A stretch of 64,000 nucleotides of DNA from Methylocystis sp. ATCC 49242 (GTDB lineage: Bacteria > Pseudomonadota > Alphaproteobacteria > Rhizobiales > Beijerinckiaceae): assembly GCF_000188155.2 (NCBI RefSeq), contig NZ_KE124774.1, positions 2,796,356 to 2,860,355 on the forward strand. Direction: 5' to 3'. The position numbers were made by a program, and so were the translations under genes. The notes beneath the pieces were generated by a model. That model made no database searches and was not told where the DNA came from. It worked only from the letters and a program-made list of their open reading frames with translations. Positions 26,555 to 35,793 of the stretch are shown here, piece by piece. Position 1 is the stretch's first letter, and every line of letters starts with the position of its first letter.

Positions 26555-28351
26555 TCACACCGCCAGCGTCAGGCCCTCTGGCGCCGAGGCTCTCACCGGC
26601 GCCTTGGCGGGTTGGCGCCCCTTGAAGACGAAATTGCGACGCGCGGCGTGATAGGCCGGGTCCGGCCCGAAAAAATTGACGCCCATATGCGAAAGCTCCT
26701 CGCAGCGATAGGCGGCGAGCGGCCGGGTCCTTTCGTCCGACAGGCGGCGTTCGTGCTTGTCGCGCAGGAGAGACCAGAAATCGGCGCGACGCGCGATCTC
26801 TTCGGCGCGGGCCGTCACGCCGCGCTCGAACGCCTCCGCGTCGCCGCCGAGAACGTCGTCGACAAAGCCGATGGTCTTCGCCTCCGCGGTCCCCATCGGC
26901 CTGCATGCTTCCGTCAGCTCGAGCGCTTTTTCCCCGCCGACGCGCCTGGGCAGCACATAGGTCCAGTATTCGGAGCCGTATAGGCCGCCCATGCTTTTGT
27001 AGTGGGGATTGAGCACGACGCCGTCACGCGCAAAAACATGATCGGCGGCGAGCGCGAGGATCGCCCCGCCCGCTCCCGCATTGCCGCGCACTCCGGCGAC
27101 AACGACATGCGACATCGTATTGAGGATTTCGTGAACGAGATCGTCGATGGCGTTGATGTTGCGCCAGGACTCCAGCGCCGGATCGTCCGCCGCCTCGATC
27201 ACATTGAGATGGATGCCGTTCGAAAAGTAATCCTTGCCGCCATGGAGCGCGATCACTTTCGTCGGCCGGCTTCGCGCGAAGAGAAACGCGTCGCGCAGGC
27301 GATAGCATTGCTGCGTGCTCATCGCGCCATTGTAGAATTCGAAATAGATATGGCCGACGCCGTTTCGCTCGACATAACGAATTTCGCGGAAGGTGCGGTG
27401 GTCGATCTCGGCGACGACCGGCAGCACCGCCTCGGGCGTCCCGCGCAGCAGGGGGCCGAGAACCTGCGTCGCCGGCAGCTTGATTCCCGAAATCAGGCAG
27501 AACTCGGCGTCGCACATGGCGCAGCCGGCTCCCGAGGCGACGAGGCTGCAGGCGCCCTTTTGCGCATTGGCGTCGTCTTTCGCCTTGAGATGGGTGATCC
27601 AGACCGCGCCATCGACGGTCGCGCGGCAGATGGCGCCGTCGCGTTTGGCCAGAATGGCGCCCGGCGCGCCCTTGAGACGGTCCTCATGATGCGCGCCATA
27701 GAGAAAGAAGGGCAGGCCGAACATCTTGTCCAGCACGCCCGGCGCGCTGTCCGCCGCGCGGGTCTTGCGTACGACTTCGTCGCTCGTGTCGCGCGTCCAG
27801 TCGATCGCGCGATCCTTCTGCATCATCGTCGGACGCAGACGGCCGCGCACGCCCGGACGCGAATAATCGAGCGGCGGCGGCCGGAATGCGCGCGACTGGA
27901 ATTTTTCGACCGCCTCCATTACGCCGCGCACGGCGGCGTCCGTCACCTCGTTGCGATAGAGACTGCCCTTGGCGTCCGCGACAGCCGGCAGGGGAAATTC
28001 ATGGCTCGCCCATATGGGCCCGGCGTCCATCTCGGCCGCCGCCTGCAGCACCGTCACGCCCCAGCTCTTCTCGCCGGTCATGATCGCCCAGTCCAGCGAG
28101 GACGGCCCGCGATCGCCCATGATTCCGGGATGCACGATGAGGCAGACATGTTTTGTCCATACCGCCTCGGGAACCGCGGCTTTCAGCATGGGCGCGATGA
28201 TGAGGTCAGGATTGTTCGTCGCGACCGCCGAGAGCATGGCGGCTTCACTCGTGGCGAGCGTGACCGCCACCTCGTGTCCGCGGTCGGTCAATTCGATGAG
28301 CAGGCGCTGGCTGAGACTGTTGTGCGCCGTGGTGAGAAAAAGAATTTTCAT
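26555..28351 (-). CDS. hoxX: HoxX-like [NiFe]-hydrogenase maturation protein (CO ligand synthesis)
   Basis: A 598-aa two-domain protein. The N-terminal formyl-H4F-binding formyltransferase-like domain (about 1-270) carries HNSLSQRLLIEL and the hallmark HPGIMGDRGPSSLDWAI. The C-terminal enoyl-CoA hydratase-like domain (about 300-560) has VIALHGGKDYFSNGIHLNVIE and AGAGGAILALAAD. Known role: HoxX converts formyl-H4F through formyl-CoA into CO, a ligand of the [NiFe] site under aerobic conditions. No hydrogenase or hyp gene is in the window. ATG 28351 follows a GGGGGTG site. It begins 14 bases after the stop of a GlxA-type regulator on the same strand. Confidence 0.85.
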   Translation of the reverse strand: MKILFLTTAHNSLSQRLLIELTDRGHEVAVTLATSEAAMLSAVATNNPDLIIAPMLKAAVPEAVWTKHVCLIVHPGIMGDRGPSSLDWAIMTGEKSWGVTVLQAAAEMDAGPIWASHEFPLPAVADAKGSLYRNEVTDAAVRGVMEAVEKFQSRAFRPPPLDYSRPGVRGRLRPTMMQKDRAIDWTRDTSDEVVRKTRAADSAPGVLDKMFGLPFFLYGAHHEDRLKGAPGAILAKRDGAICRATVDGAVWITHLKAKDDANAQKGACSLVASGAGCAMCDAEFCLISGIKLPATQVLGPLLRGTPEAVLPVVAEIDHRTFREIRYVERNGVGHIYFEFYNGAMSTQQCYRLRDAFLFARSRPTKVIALHGGKDYFSNGIHLNVIEAADDPALESWRNINAIDDLVHEILNTMSHVVVAGVRGNAGAGGAILALAADHVFARDGVVLNPHYKSMGGLYGSEYWTYVLPRRVGGEKALELTEACRPMGTAEAKTIGFVDDVLGGDAEAFERGVTARAEEIARRADFWSLLRDKHERRLSDERTRPLAAYRCEELSHMGVNFFGPDPAYHAARRNFVFKGRQPAKAPVRASAPEGLTLAV

Positions 28352-28365
28352 ATGCACCCCCATTT

Positions 28366-29421
28366 TTACTTGAGAAAAGTCGACTGGAATCTCTCCCGAT
28401 ATTCATGCGGACCGACATTCAGGCGCCGCTGGAATGAGCGGCGCATCCGGTCCAGCGCGCCGAAGCCGCAAGCCTCGGCGATCGCCTGCAAGGACATGTT
28501 CGTCTGTTCGAGCCTGCAGCGGGCCGCCTCGACGCGCGCATGCTCCACGAATTTCGCCGGCGTCACGCCGGTCTCCTCCAGAAAGCGGCGCGCGAAATTG
28601 CGCGGGCTCATCGACAGCTGTGCGGCGAGGCGCTCCACCGTCAGCTTTTCGCTGGAATTGCCGAGAATCCAGGACTTCAGTTCTCCAATGTCCCGGCAAC
28701 CGGTCGACTCGGCCTGCAGGAAAGGGCTGAACTGGGTCTGGCCGCCCGGTCGGCGCAAAAAGACCACCATGATTCCCGCAACGACGCGCGGCGCCTCCCG
28801 CCCGAGATCCTCCTCGATCAGCGCCAGAGCGAGGTCGATACCCGCCGTAATGCCGCCGGAGGTATAGACGCCGCCGTCGCGGACGAAGATGCGGTTGGGC
28901 TCGACGCAGAGCGACGGATAGGCTGCGGCCAGGCGGTCGCAGAACGCCCAGTGCGTGGTGACCCGCCGGTTGTTCAGGAGGCCGGCGCAGGCGAGCAGGA
29001 ACGACCCCGTGCAGATCGAGGCCATGCGCCGCACGCGGCTGGACATCGCCCCGATCCAGTCGATCAGCCTTTCGTCGCCGCAGGCCGCGACCATACCTTC
29101 GCCGCCGGCGACGATGAGCGTGTCGAGGCTGTCGATCCCGGCGCAGCCATGCGCCGCCATGATCTCCATCCCGCATTTGCTGCGGACAAGGCCGGGCGTC
29201 GCCGCGATGACGAGCGTTTCATATCCCGGTTCGCTCGCCCGTCCCGCCATCCGCAATACGCGATCCGCGTAGAAGAAGGCGTCGAGCGGGCCGCAGAGAT
29301 CGAGGATTTCGAAGTCGGGATAAATCAGGAAGCCGATTTTTCGCACACGCGATACATCTCGCAGGGGCTCGACTTCCTGATCGAAAATATTGGGATCGAA
29401 ATATAGCTTCTCACGCGACAT
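28366..29421 (-). CDS. GlxA family transcriptional regulator, copy 2
   Basis: A 351-aa regulator with an N-terminal DJ-1/PfpI-like domain (about 25-210; ICTGSFLLACAGLLNNRRVTTHW nucleophile-elbow block) and a C-terminal AraC HTH (about 250-345; LAAQLSMSPRNFARRFLEETGVTPAKF and FQRRLNVGPHEYRERF). ATG 29421 is chosen because the frame upstream begins only at a TTG (29484); neither start has a strong ribosome binding site. It directly precedes hoxX (14-base gap), so regulator and hoxX are likely one unit. The two GlxA copies in this region are distant paralogues. Confidence 0.82.
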   Translation of the reverse strand: MSREKLYFDPNIFDQEVEPLRDVSRVRKIGFLIYPDFEILDLCGPLDAFFYADRVLRMAGRASEPGYETLVIAATPGLVRSKCGMEIMAAHGCAGIDSLDTLIVAGGEGMVAACGDERLIDWIGAMSSRVRRMASICTGSFLLACAGLLNNRRVTTHWAFCDRLAAAYPSLCVEPNRIFVRDGGVYTSGGITAGIDLALALIEEDLGREAPRVVAGIMVVFLRRPGGQTQFSPFLQAESTGCRDIGELKSWILGNSSEKLTVERLAAQLSMSPRNFARRFLEETGVTPAKFVEHARVEAARCRLEQTNMSLQAIAEACGFGALDRMRRSFQRRLNVGPHEYRERFQSTFLK

Positions 29422-29616
29422 ATTTAATATAATTTCGCCATTCTCGAATGGCTGCAATGACAAAAATCCGATAGAATCGGCCAAGACGAGGGCAGCACTC
29501 TCGAAGCTGAGAAATTCAGGGGTCAGCTTATTGTTTTTGTTTTTCTAAAACTGGAAGCGGGTCGGACGGCTCGATAATTCGGCTTTCGCCAGCGTAAAAC
29601 CGCCGACGATCGACAA

Positions 29617-29793
29617 TTATCGGGACAGACTGGCGATTTTTTCGAATTTGGGATGAATCGCGTCGAGAGCGACATCCACGCCGCGGATAATCGCGACATT
29701 CGCCAGAAGAAGGACGGCCACGCAAACCGTTGTGATGATCACGTCGGACAGGAATATCCGCTTCTCGCCGCCGCTTGTAGAATGATCGCCCAT
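29617..29793 (-). CDS. Small single-pass membrane protein (58 aa)
   Basis: A 58-aa ORF starting MGDHSTSGGEKRIFLSD, with one hydrophobic helix (about 18-38, VIITTVCVAVLLLANVAIIRG) and a polar tail ending KIASLSR. ATG 29793 has GGGAG 8 nt upstream. The polar-helix-polar layout and the ribosome binding site support a real gene. No family recognised. It lies between the GlxA regulator and the divergent mch. Confidence 0.5.
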   Translation of the reverse strand: MGDHSTSGGEKRIFLSDVIITTVCVAVLLLANVAIIRGVDVALDAIHPKFEKIASLSR

Positions 29794-29947
29794 CGCCGAA
29801 GCTCCCGAATATGTCGCCGCCCTAAATCCGTTTGATGAAACTTATTTGACGGCCGTTAAGACCGTATGTGCTCCAACGCACGAGGGAGCGCTTTCGTTTC
29901 ATCACAAAGCCCGATAAGTTCCGCCGCGACCTGATCGGACCATTGGA

Positions 29948-29966
29948 TTTACCATAAGCCGGTAAA
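29948..29966. promoter_or_regulatory. Inverted repeat upstream of mch
   Basis: TTTACC - 7 bases - GGTAAA, perfect 6-bp arms, 49 bases before the mch start. Possible operator; the regulator is unknown. Confidence 0.35.
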
Positions 29967-30014
29967 GACCACGTACGGTAGAGCCACAGACAGACCAAAA
30001 GGAAGGGCCACAAG

Positions 30015-30995
30015 GTGAGCGGAAGCCAGAACACGAGCGGCCGGGTGACGGCGAGCGTCAATTCTCTCGCGGGCGAGATCGTCGACCGTCTGGTCGCCGG
30101 CGCGGAGCGCTACCGCGTTTCCGTCTCTCGGGGCGGGCTCGGCGAATTGCTGATCGACGCGGGCTCCAAGGTCGCGGGCGGAATAGACGCCGGCCTCCTC
30201 CTCACCGAAATCTGCATGGGCGGCCTCGGGAAGGTCACGCTCTCCCACGCGCCGGGCGCCGCCAAATGGCCGTTCTGGCTGACGGTGGGCAGCAATGATC
30301 CGGTCGTCGCCTGCCTCGCCAGCCAATATGCCGGCTGGAGCCTGAGCCACGAGAAATTCTTCGCGCTGGGCTCCGGTCCCGGCCGCGCGCAGGCGCGGGT
30401 CGAGAAGCTCTTCGAAGAGCTCTCCTATCAGGACAAGGCCGACCGCGTGACCATCGTCCTCGAAAGCGGCTCGCCGCCGCCGAAGGAGGTCGTCGAAAAG
30501 GTCGCGTCGAAGTCGGGCGTTTCGCCGGACAAGGTCGCCTTCATCTATGCGCCGACCCAGTCGCTCGCCGGCAGCGTGCAGGTTGTCGGCCGCGTGCTGG
30601 AAGTCGCGCTGCACAAGGCGCATGAGCTGCATTTCCCGCTCGACAACATCGTCGACGGAGTCGCCACGGCGCCGCTGTCGCCCCCTCATCCGGATTTCGT
30701 GCAGGCCATGGGCCGCACCAATGACGCGATCATCTACGCCGGCCGCGCCCATCTCTTCGTGAAGGGTCCGGCGGCTGCGGCGAAGGAACTCGCCGAAAAG
30801 CTGCCCAGCCACAATTCGCGTGACTACGGCCGCCCCTTCGCGGAAATCTTCAAGGCCTACAAGGGCGACTTTTACCAGATCGACGGCAGCCTGTTCTCGC
30901 CGGCCGAGGCGCTGGTGACGGCGGTCGAAACCGGCGAAACCTTCCGCGGCGGCGAGATCAATGTGGCGCTGCTCGACAAGTCGTTCGGGGGTTGA
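30015..30995 (+). CDS. mch: Methenyl-tetrahydromethanopterin cyclohydrolase
   Basis: A 326-aa cytosolic enzyme that interconverts methenyl-H4MPT and formyl-H4MPT in formaldehyde oxidation. Family blocks: [35 protein letters not shown] split by [29 protein letters not shown], and a C-terminal [27 protein letters not shown] 30015 follows AAGGAAGG. It heads the H4MPT cluster mch-orf5-orf7-fae-fae2, which is typical of methylotrophic alphaproteobacteria. Confidence 0.95.
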   Translation: MSGSQNTSGRVTASVNSLAGEIVDRLVAGAERYRVSVSRGGLGELLIDAGSKVAGGIDAGLLLTEICMGGLGKVTLSHAPGAAKWPFWLTVGSNDPVVACLASQYAGWSLSHEKFFALGSGPGRAQARVEKLFEELSYQDKADRVTIVLESGSPPPKEVVEKVASKSGVSPDKVAFIYAPTQSLAGSVQVVGRVLEVALHKAHELHFPLDNIVDGVATAPLSPPHPDFVQAMGRTNDAIIYAGRAHLFVKGPAAAAKELAEKLPSHNSRDYGRPFAEIFKAYKGDFYQIDGSLFSPAEALVTAVETGETFRGGEINVALLDKSFGG

Positions 30996-31055
30996 GCCTC
31001 GAATCTCTGTCCGCCAACGCGGGGAGAGTTTCAGCGTGAAGGGTCCGGGAATTTA

Positions 31056-32018
31056 GTGGCGTCGTCAAACGTGCTGGATCAACCCCGAACCCCTCGCGCG
31101 GCCGTTCTGCCGACAGGCGGAAAAAGGCGTCCCCGCGTCGCGGTCTTCACCGACAAGCTCGACTGGCATGTCGAGCATACGCTCGCGGCCTTTCGCGCGC
31201 TCGGCGCGACGCCGATTGCGGTGCGCCTCGCGGCCTGCAGGATCGACACGACGCGAACCTTCGGCCTTGCGATCCCGGGCTTTCACGCGCTTCCCGACCT
31301 CGCGATCGTGCGCGCCATCGGCGACGGGTCGCTGGAGGCGATCACCATGCGGCTCGGCGTGCTGCATGCGCTGGAGGCGCTGGGCGTCCCCCTGATCAAC
31401 AGCGCGCGCGCGATCGAGCGCTGCACCGACAAGAGCATGGCGAGCTTCCTGCTTGCCCGCGCCGGCGTCCCGAGCCCCGAGACCTTCGCCACGCAGACGC
31501 TGGCGCAGGCGCGCGCCATCGCGCGGCGCGAATGCGCGCATGGCCCGCTCGTGATGAAGCCGCTTTTCGGGGCGCAGGGCTGGGGCCTGCGCCTCATCGA
31601 GAAGGAAAGCGATCTTCCCTCGCTCGAAGAGGCGCGCGGCGTCTTCTATCTGCAACGCTTCGTCGGCCCCTCGCGGCCGCCCTACGAGGACATGCGCATC
31701 CTCCTTTCCGGGGGAAAAATCATCGGCGCCATGCGGCGTCGCTCGAGCCACTGGATCACGAATGTGCGGCAGGGCGCGAAACCCGTCGCTGTCGAACCGA
31801 CACCGGAGGAGCGCGACATGGCGCTCGCCGCCGCCGCGGCTCTGGGCGTCGATTTCGCCGGGGTCGATCTCATCACGGCGGCGGACGGCGCGGCGATGGC
31901 GCTGGAGGTCAACAGCATGGCGGGCTGGAGCGGGCTGCAGCGTGTGACGCCCTTCTCCATCGCCGAACGCATCGCCGCCGACGCGCTGGAAAAACTGGCG
32001 GCGGCGAAACGTGACTGA
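31056..32018 (+). CDS. ATP-grasp protein of the H4MPT gene cluster (Orf5)
   Basis: A 320-aa RimK-like ATP-grasp ligase. Features: an N-terminal pre-ATP-grasp region (RVAVFTDKLDWHVEHTLAAFRALG), then VPLINSARAIERCTDKSMASFLLARAG, GPLVMKPLFGAQGWGL (ATP-binding Lys) and FAGVDLITAADGAAMALEVNSMAGW (Mg-binding). In methylotroph genomes orf5 lies next to mch and is thought to act in H4MPT cofactor synthesis, perhaps adding a side-chain amino acid (known association; reaction not proven). It overlaps orf7 by 8 bases. Confidence 0.85.
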   Translation: MASSNVLDQPRTPRAAVLPTGGKRRPRVAVFTDKLDWHVEHTLAAFRALGATPIAVRLAACRIDTTRTFGLAIPGFHALPDLAIVRAIGDGSLEAITMRLGVLHALEALGVPLINSARAIERCTDKSMASFLLARAGVPSPETFATQTLAQARAIARRECAHGPLVMKPLFGAQGWGLRLIEKESDLPSLEEARGVFYLQRFVGPSRPPYEDMRILLSGGKIIGAMRRRSSHWITNVRQGAKPVAVEPTPEERDMALAAAAALGVDFAGVDLITAADGAAMALEVNSMAGWSGLQRVTPFSIAERIAADALEKLAAAKRD

Positions 32019-32883
32019 GGCGGCCGTCGCGCCCGGGACGGTCGCCCGCGCCTTCATCGCCGCCTGCGAGGCGGAGCTCGCCGCGCCCAAGCCCGGAAAT
32101 GTCCATGTCTTCGCGGACGGGCATGGCATGGCGGCGCAGGATTTCATCGACAGCGCGAAGGCCGCCGCGCCCGAAATCGCAGCGCAAGGCGCGAACGTCG
32201 GAAAGCGCATCCTCGGCGCCATGCAGGCGACATGGACGGCGGTGGGTCAGAACACCAATCTCGGCATCGTGCTGCTTTGCGCGCCCCTCGCCCATGCCGC
32301 GCTCACCGCCGAAACCGGCGACCTGCGCCGCGAGACGTCGCGCGTTCTCGCGCGACTCGACCGCGCCGACGCCGACGCGGCCTTTCGCGCGATCAGCCTC
32401 GCGCAGCCGGCCGGACTCGGCTCGGCGCCCGCGCACGACGTCGCCGAGCCCGCGCAAACGACATTGCTGGAAGCCATGCGGGCGGCGTCGGACCGCGACC
32501 GCATCGCCTTCCAATATGCGAGCGGCTTCGTCGATATTTTCGGGATGGGCGCGGAGACGCTCATCCGCGCCCGCGCCGCCGGCCATGACGCGCCGCGCGC
32601 GACGCTCGAGGTTTACATGGCTTTCCTCGGCGCCTTTCCCGATAGCCACATCGCCCGCAAATACGGTCTCGAAACAGCGCAAGCCGTGCGTGATGAGGCG
32701 CGCCGGGCCGCTTTGCAAATTGGCGCCGCGACGCGCGAAGAGGCCTTTGCAATTGCGCTGGACCTCGACCGTTCGCTCAAGGAACGGCGGCTCAATCCGG
32801 GCACGAGCGCGGACATGACAGTGGCTGTTCTTTTCGCCGATTATCTCGCGGCCATCTTGGCAAGCGCTCGCAAAAATGGTTGA
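32011..32883 (+). CDS. CitG/MdcB-like triphosphoribosyl-dephospho-CoA synthase family protein (Orf7)
   Basis: A 290-aa protein. The N-terminal [23 protein letters not shown] and [32 protein letters not shown] (described in two parts) match the CitG family glycine/asparagine-rich blocks; the C-terminal [19 protein letters not shown] also fits. In methylotrophs this is orf7 of the H4MPT cluster, presumed to supply the phosphoribosyl-derived part of the cofactor (inference from association with H4MPT). GTG start, overlapping orf5. Confidence 0.85.
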   Translation: MTEAAVAPGTVARAFIAACEAELAAPKPGNVHVFADGHGMAAQDFIDSAKAAAPEIAAQGANVGKRILGAMQATWTAVGQNTNLGIVLLCAPLAHAALTAETGDLRRETSRVLARLDRADADAAFRAISLAQPAGLGSAPAHDVAEPAQTTLLEAMRAASDRDRIAFQYASGFVDIFGMGAETLIRARAAGHDAPRATLEVYMAFLGAFPDSHIARKYGLETAQAVRDEARRAALQIGAATREEAFAIALDLDRSLKERRLNPGTSADMTVAVLFADYLAAILASARKNG

Positions 32884-33017
32884 GTCCGCGCCGCGCGGGG
32901 TGGTCTCGCGGCTATCTGGCCAACCGGTCGGGCTTTTCGCCCGATGTCGAAAACAAAGATAGGGCGCTCGCGGCGCTCGGCGCGCGGGCGCGTCAGGGAT
33001 TTGGAAAGGGAACGCAC

Positions 33018-33527
33018 ATGGCAGTTATCAACAAGATGCTGGTCGGCGAGTCGCTGGTTGGCGAAGGCAATGAAGTCGCGCACATCGACCTGATCATGGG
33101 ACCGCGCGGTTCGGCCGCCGAGCTCGCTTTCGCGAACGCTCTCGTCAACAACAAGGACGGCTTCACGACGCTTCTCGCGGTCGTCGCTCCGAACCTGCTC
33201 TGCAAGCCCAACACGATCCTGTTCAACAAGGTCACCATCAAGGGCGCCAAGCAGGCCGTCCAGATGTTCGGCCCGGCTCAGCACGGCGTCGCCAAGGCCG
33301 TCGCCGACTCGGTCGCCGAGGGCGTGATCCCGGTGGCCGAAGCCGACGACCTGTTCATCTCGGTCGGCGTGTTCATTCACTGGGACGCTTCGGACGACAA
33401 GAAGATCCAGGACTACAACTATCAGGCCACGAAGGAAGCCATCGCCCGCGCCGTTCGCGGCGAGCCGAAGGCCGCCGAAGTCGTCGCCAAGCGCAACGAG
33501 GCCAAGCACCCCTTCGCGCCGAACTGA
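33018..33527 (+). CDS. fae: Formaldehyde-activating enzyme
   Basis: A 169-aa enzyme that speeds condensation of formaldehyde with H4MPT to methylene-H4MPT, the entry step of formaldehyde oxidation. The family blocks [20 protein letters not shown] (with the catalytic His), [37 protein letters not shown] and [17 protein letters not shown] are intact. ATG 33018 follows GGGAACG. Length is standard. Located between orf7 and a second fae copy. Confidence 0.97.
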   Translation: MAVINKMLVGESLVGEGNEVAHIDLIMGPRGSAAELAFANALVNNKDGFTTLLAVVAPNLLCKPNTILFNKVTIKGAKQAVQMFGPAQHGVAKAVADSVAEGVIPVAEADDLFISVGVFIHWDASDDKKIQDYNYQATKEAIARAVRGEPKAAEVVAKRNEAKHPFAPN

Positions 33528-33554
33528 GAACCGCGCATTCCTGCGTAAATTTCG

Positions 33555-33578
33555 GGGAGCCGCTCGCTGCGGCTCCTC
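33555..33578 (+). terminator. Stem-loop between fae and fae2
   Basis: GGAGCCGC / GCGGCTCC with loop TCGCT directly after fae. No long T run, so it may be a weak stop or an mRNA-stabilising end. Confidence 0.5.
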
Positions 33579-33712
33579 GTTCATGATGCGGATGGATAAT
33601 CGACGCTGCGGCAATGTCCGGGCGTCGAGGCGAAAAAAGTTTTGGCATTCCGCGCGTGCGCTGGACAACAGGACGCCGCTGGGACGCGAACAGCACGGGA
33701 AGGGATGGAAAT

Positions 33713-34282
33713 ATGGCTTCGTTCTTTGAGAAGATTCTAGGCGCGCTGTTTCCGAAGCCATCGAGCGGCTTCGTTTCGTCGAGCGCAAAGATGGGCGTCG
33801 GCGAGTCGCTCGTCGGCGAGGGCAATGAGGTCGCCCACATCGACCTCATCATGGGTCCGCGCGGTTCGGCTGCGGAAAAGGCCTTCGCCAACGGGCTCGT
33901 CAACAACAAGGACGGCTTCACCACGCTGCTCGCGGTGATCGCGCCGAACCTGCTCGTCAAGCCCTACACCATGATGTTCAACAAGGTGACGATCAAGAAC
34001 GCCAAGCAGGCCGTGCAGATGTTCGGCCCGGCGCAGCATGGCGTCGCCAAGGCCGTCGCCGACTCGGTCGCCGAGGGCGTGATCCCGCTCGACAAGGCCG
34101 AAGATCTCTTCATCTGCGTCGGCGTCTTTATCCATTGGGACGCCAACGACGACCAGAAGATTCAGGACTTCAACTATCAGGCCACGAAGGAAGCCATCGC
34201 TCGCGCGATGAAGGGCGACCCGACCGCGCAGAGCGTTCTGTCCGCCCGCGTGACGGCGAAGCATCCTTTCGCCGCCAACTGA
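33713..34282 (+). CDS. Formaldehyde-activating enzyme paralogue with N-terminal extension
   Basis: A 189-aa Fae-like protein, nearly identical in its core to the neighbouring fae (same [46 protein letters not shown] and FIHWDAND blocks). It differs in carrying about 26 extra N-terminal residues, [20 protein letters not shown] then VSSSAK, before the MGVGES start of the core. ATG 33713 has a purine-rich GGGATGGAAAT site; an internal ATG at 33791 has no clear site. The extension could direct partner binding. It is the last cluster gene before a strong terminator. Confidence 0.92.
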   Translation: MASFFEKILGALFPKPSSGFVSSSAKMGVGESLVGEGNEVAHIDLIMGPRGSAAEKAFANGLVNNKDGFTTLLAVIAPNLLVKPYTMMFNKVTIKNAKQAVQMFGPAQHGVAKAVADSVAEGVIPLDKAEDLFICVGVFIHWDANDDQKIQDFNYQATKEAIARAMKGDPTAQSVLSARVTAKHPFAAN

Positions 34283-34301
34283 TTTCAGCCTCGTCTCGCG
34301 T

Positions 34302-35036
34302 TCAAAAAGGGAGCCTTCGCGGCTCCCTTTCTTTTTGCGGCTCAGCGAGCCGCGCAATATCGTCTCGCGTCAGATTGCCGTCGTGCAGGGCTGTGGCGAC
34401 AAGCGCGCCGCTCGCGCCCATCTGTTTCAGCGCCACGAGATCGTCGACGCCTCTCGCTCCGCCCGCAGCGTAAACGCGCCGGCCTTTTGCGCGCGAAACA
34501 AATCGGCCCAGGCGCGTCATATCCGGCCCGAGACCGGCGCCGATGCGAGCTAAAGTCATGACGATGACGCGCGATGGCCAAAATTCCGTATTCACGAGCA
34601 GCTCCGCATCTCCAAGAAAATCTTCGCCCAGAAAATCGAGCGACAGAATCATGCGTTCGTCGTCGCGCAGGCGGCGCATCTCCTCCGGCTTTTCGAAACT
34701 TTCGCTGCCGACGATGACATCGACGTCGCGAAGCCGCAGCCAGCGCTCGACGTCGCAAGCGGTCCGAACGCCGGCGTCGACCCAGAGGCGCAACGCGGGA
34801 AAAGCGGCGCGGATCGCTTCGATCGCCGCGCGTGCGTCGCCGCGCCTTTCGATTGCGTCGAGATCGGCGATATAGAGTGCGTCGAAATCGTGGATCCTCA
34901 GCAATCCGTCGACGACATCTATGGGCGCGCTTGATTTTGCGAGCGGCGTGACGATGGGCGCATATTCGGCGCGCCGCCCCGCGACGGCGCGGACCACTTC
35001 GCTGTTTCGAATATCGATGACGGGAACGACATGCAT
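34302..35036 (-). CDS. HisA/HisF-like TIM-barrel protein (TIGR00734 type)
   Basis: A 244-aa protein starting MHVVPVIDIRNSEVVRAVAG, like HisA, with DALYIADLDAIERRGD, LRLWVDAGVRTACDVERW and VYAAGGARGVDDLVALKQMGASGALVATALHDG. Methylotrophs and methanogens carry this HisA-related family beside H4MPT genes. It may act in H4MPT or methanofuran synthesis (association known, reaction unproven). It is convergent with fae2, and its last codons overlap the shared terminator. Confidence 0.82.
   Translation of the reverse strand: MHVVPVIDIRNSEVVRAVAGRRAEYAPIVTPLAKSSAPIDVVDGLLRIHDFDALYIADLDAIERRGDARAAIEAIRAAFPALRLWVDAGVRTACDVERWLRLRDVDVIVGSESFEKPEEMRRLRDDERMILSLDFLGEDFLGDAELLVNTEFWPSRVIVMTLARIGAGLGPDMTRLGRFVSRAKGRRVYAAGGARGVDDLVALKQMGASGALVATALHDGNLTRDDIARLAEPQKEREPRRLPF
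34304..34336. terminator. Bidirectional terminator between fae2 and the HisA-like gene
   Basis: Perfect 10-bp stem AAAGGGAGCC / GGCTCCCTTT with loop TTCGC. It is flanked by AAAAA on the left and CTTTTT on the right, so it can work for both convergent transcripts. Confidence 0.85.
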
Positions 35037-35087
35037 GGGGCATTATACGCGGGACGCTTCGTCGGGCGGAGAAAGGTTGAAGGAAGC

Positions 35088-35708
35088 ATGAATATTTCGC
35101 GCATTCTCGCGGCGGCGCTCGCTTTGACCGTTGGCGGCGCCGCATTCGCGCAAACCTCCGCCCCGCAAAGCGACTGGCCATGCAAACAGGTGCGCGTGCC
35201 AGAGATCGCGCTCGGCGGCGTGTGGACCGGGCCGTCGATCGAGAAGGAACGCAGAGACTGGCGGGGAGACGCGGCGGTCGCCGATCTCGTCACGCGTATC
35301 GCGCCCCGGCGCACGCCGCTCGAGGAAGCGGAAAGGCTCATCGGCGATTTCGCGAAAGGCGCCGGCGAGTCGCGCAAGGCGCGGCTGACGCTGCTTTTCG
35401 CCGGCGTCTATGAGCGCATGAACGACGAACGTCGCGACGTCGTCAACGGTCTCGACCGCTTCGGCCGCCGCCTGAAGGACATGGCGGAGAAGGCCCGCGA
35501 GGAGACGCAAACGATGCGCGAAGTCCAGGACCGCAAGCCGCAGGACCCGGAGGCGATCAGGAAGGCGAGCGAGGCGCTGCAATGGCGCCTGCGCATGTTT
35601 GAAGAACAGCGCAAGATGGTCGCATTCGTTTGCGAAAGCCCCGCGCTGATCGAACAGCGCTTCGGCGCGCTGGCCCGCGCGATCATGGCGGCGATGGAAA
35701 CGAGGTAG
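35088..35708 (+). CDS. Periplasmic protein of unknown function beside the H4MPT/xox region
   Basis: A 206-aa protein with a signal peptide (MNISRILAAALALTVGGAAFAQ) and a helical mature part with many charged residues (KDMAEKAREETQTMREVQDRK). Two Cys (near CKQVRV and AFVCESP) could pair. ATG 35088 follows GAAGGAAGC. Divergent from the HisA-like gene, convergent with the CXXCW protein. Not recognised; its placement suggests a link to methylotrophy. Confidence 0.65.
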   Translation: MNISRILAAALALTVGGAAFAQTSAPQSDWPCKQVRVPEIALGGVWTGPSIEKERRDWRGDAAVADLVTRIAPRRTPLEEAERLIGDFAKGAGESRKARLTLLFAGVYERMNDERRDVVNGLDRFGRRLKDMAEKAREETQTMREVQDRKPQDPEAIRKASEALQWRLRMFEEQRKMVAFVCESPALIEQRFGALARAIMAAMETR

Positions 35709-35793
35709 AGCCATATTCGGCGAGCCTGCCGCGGATTCGCGTCCTGTCTCCCCCTTCGCAGCTGTGCCCGCGAACTTTTTTCCTGAATGGGCC

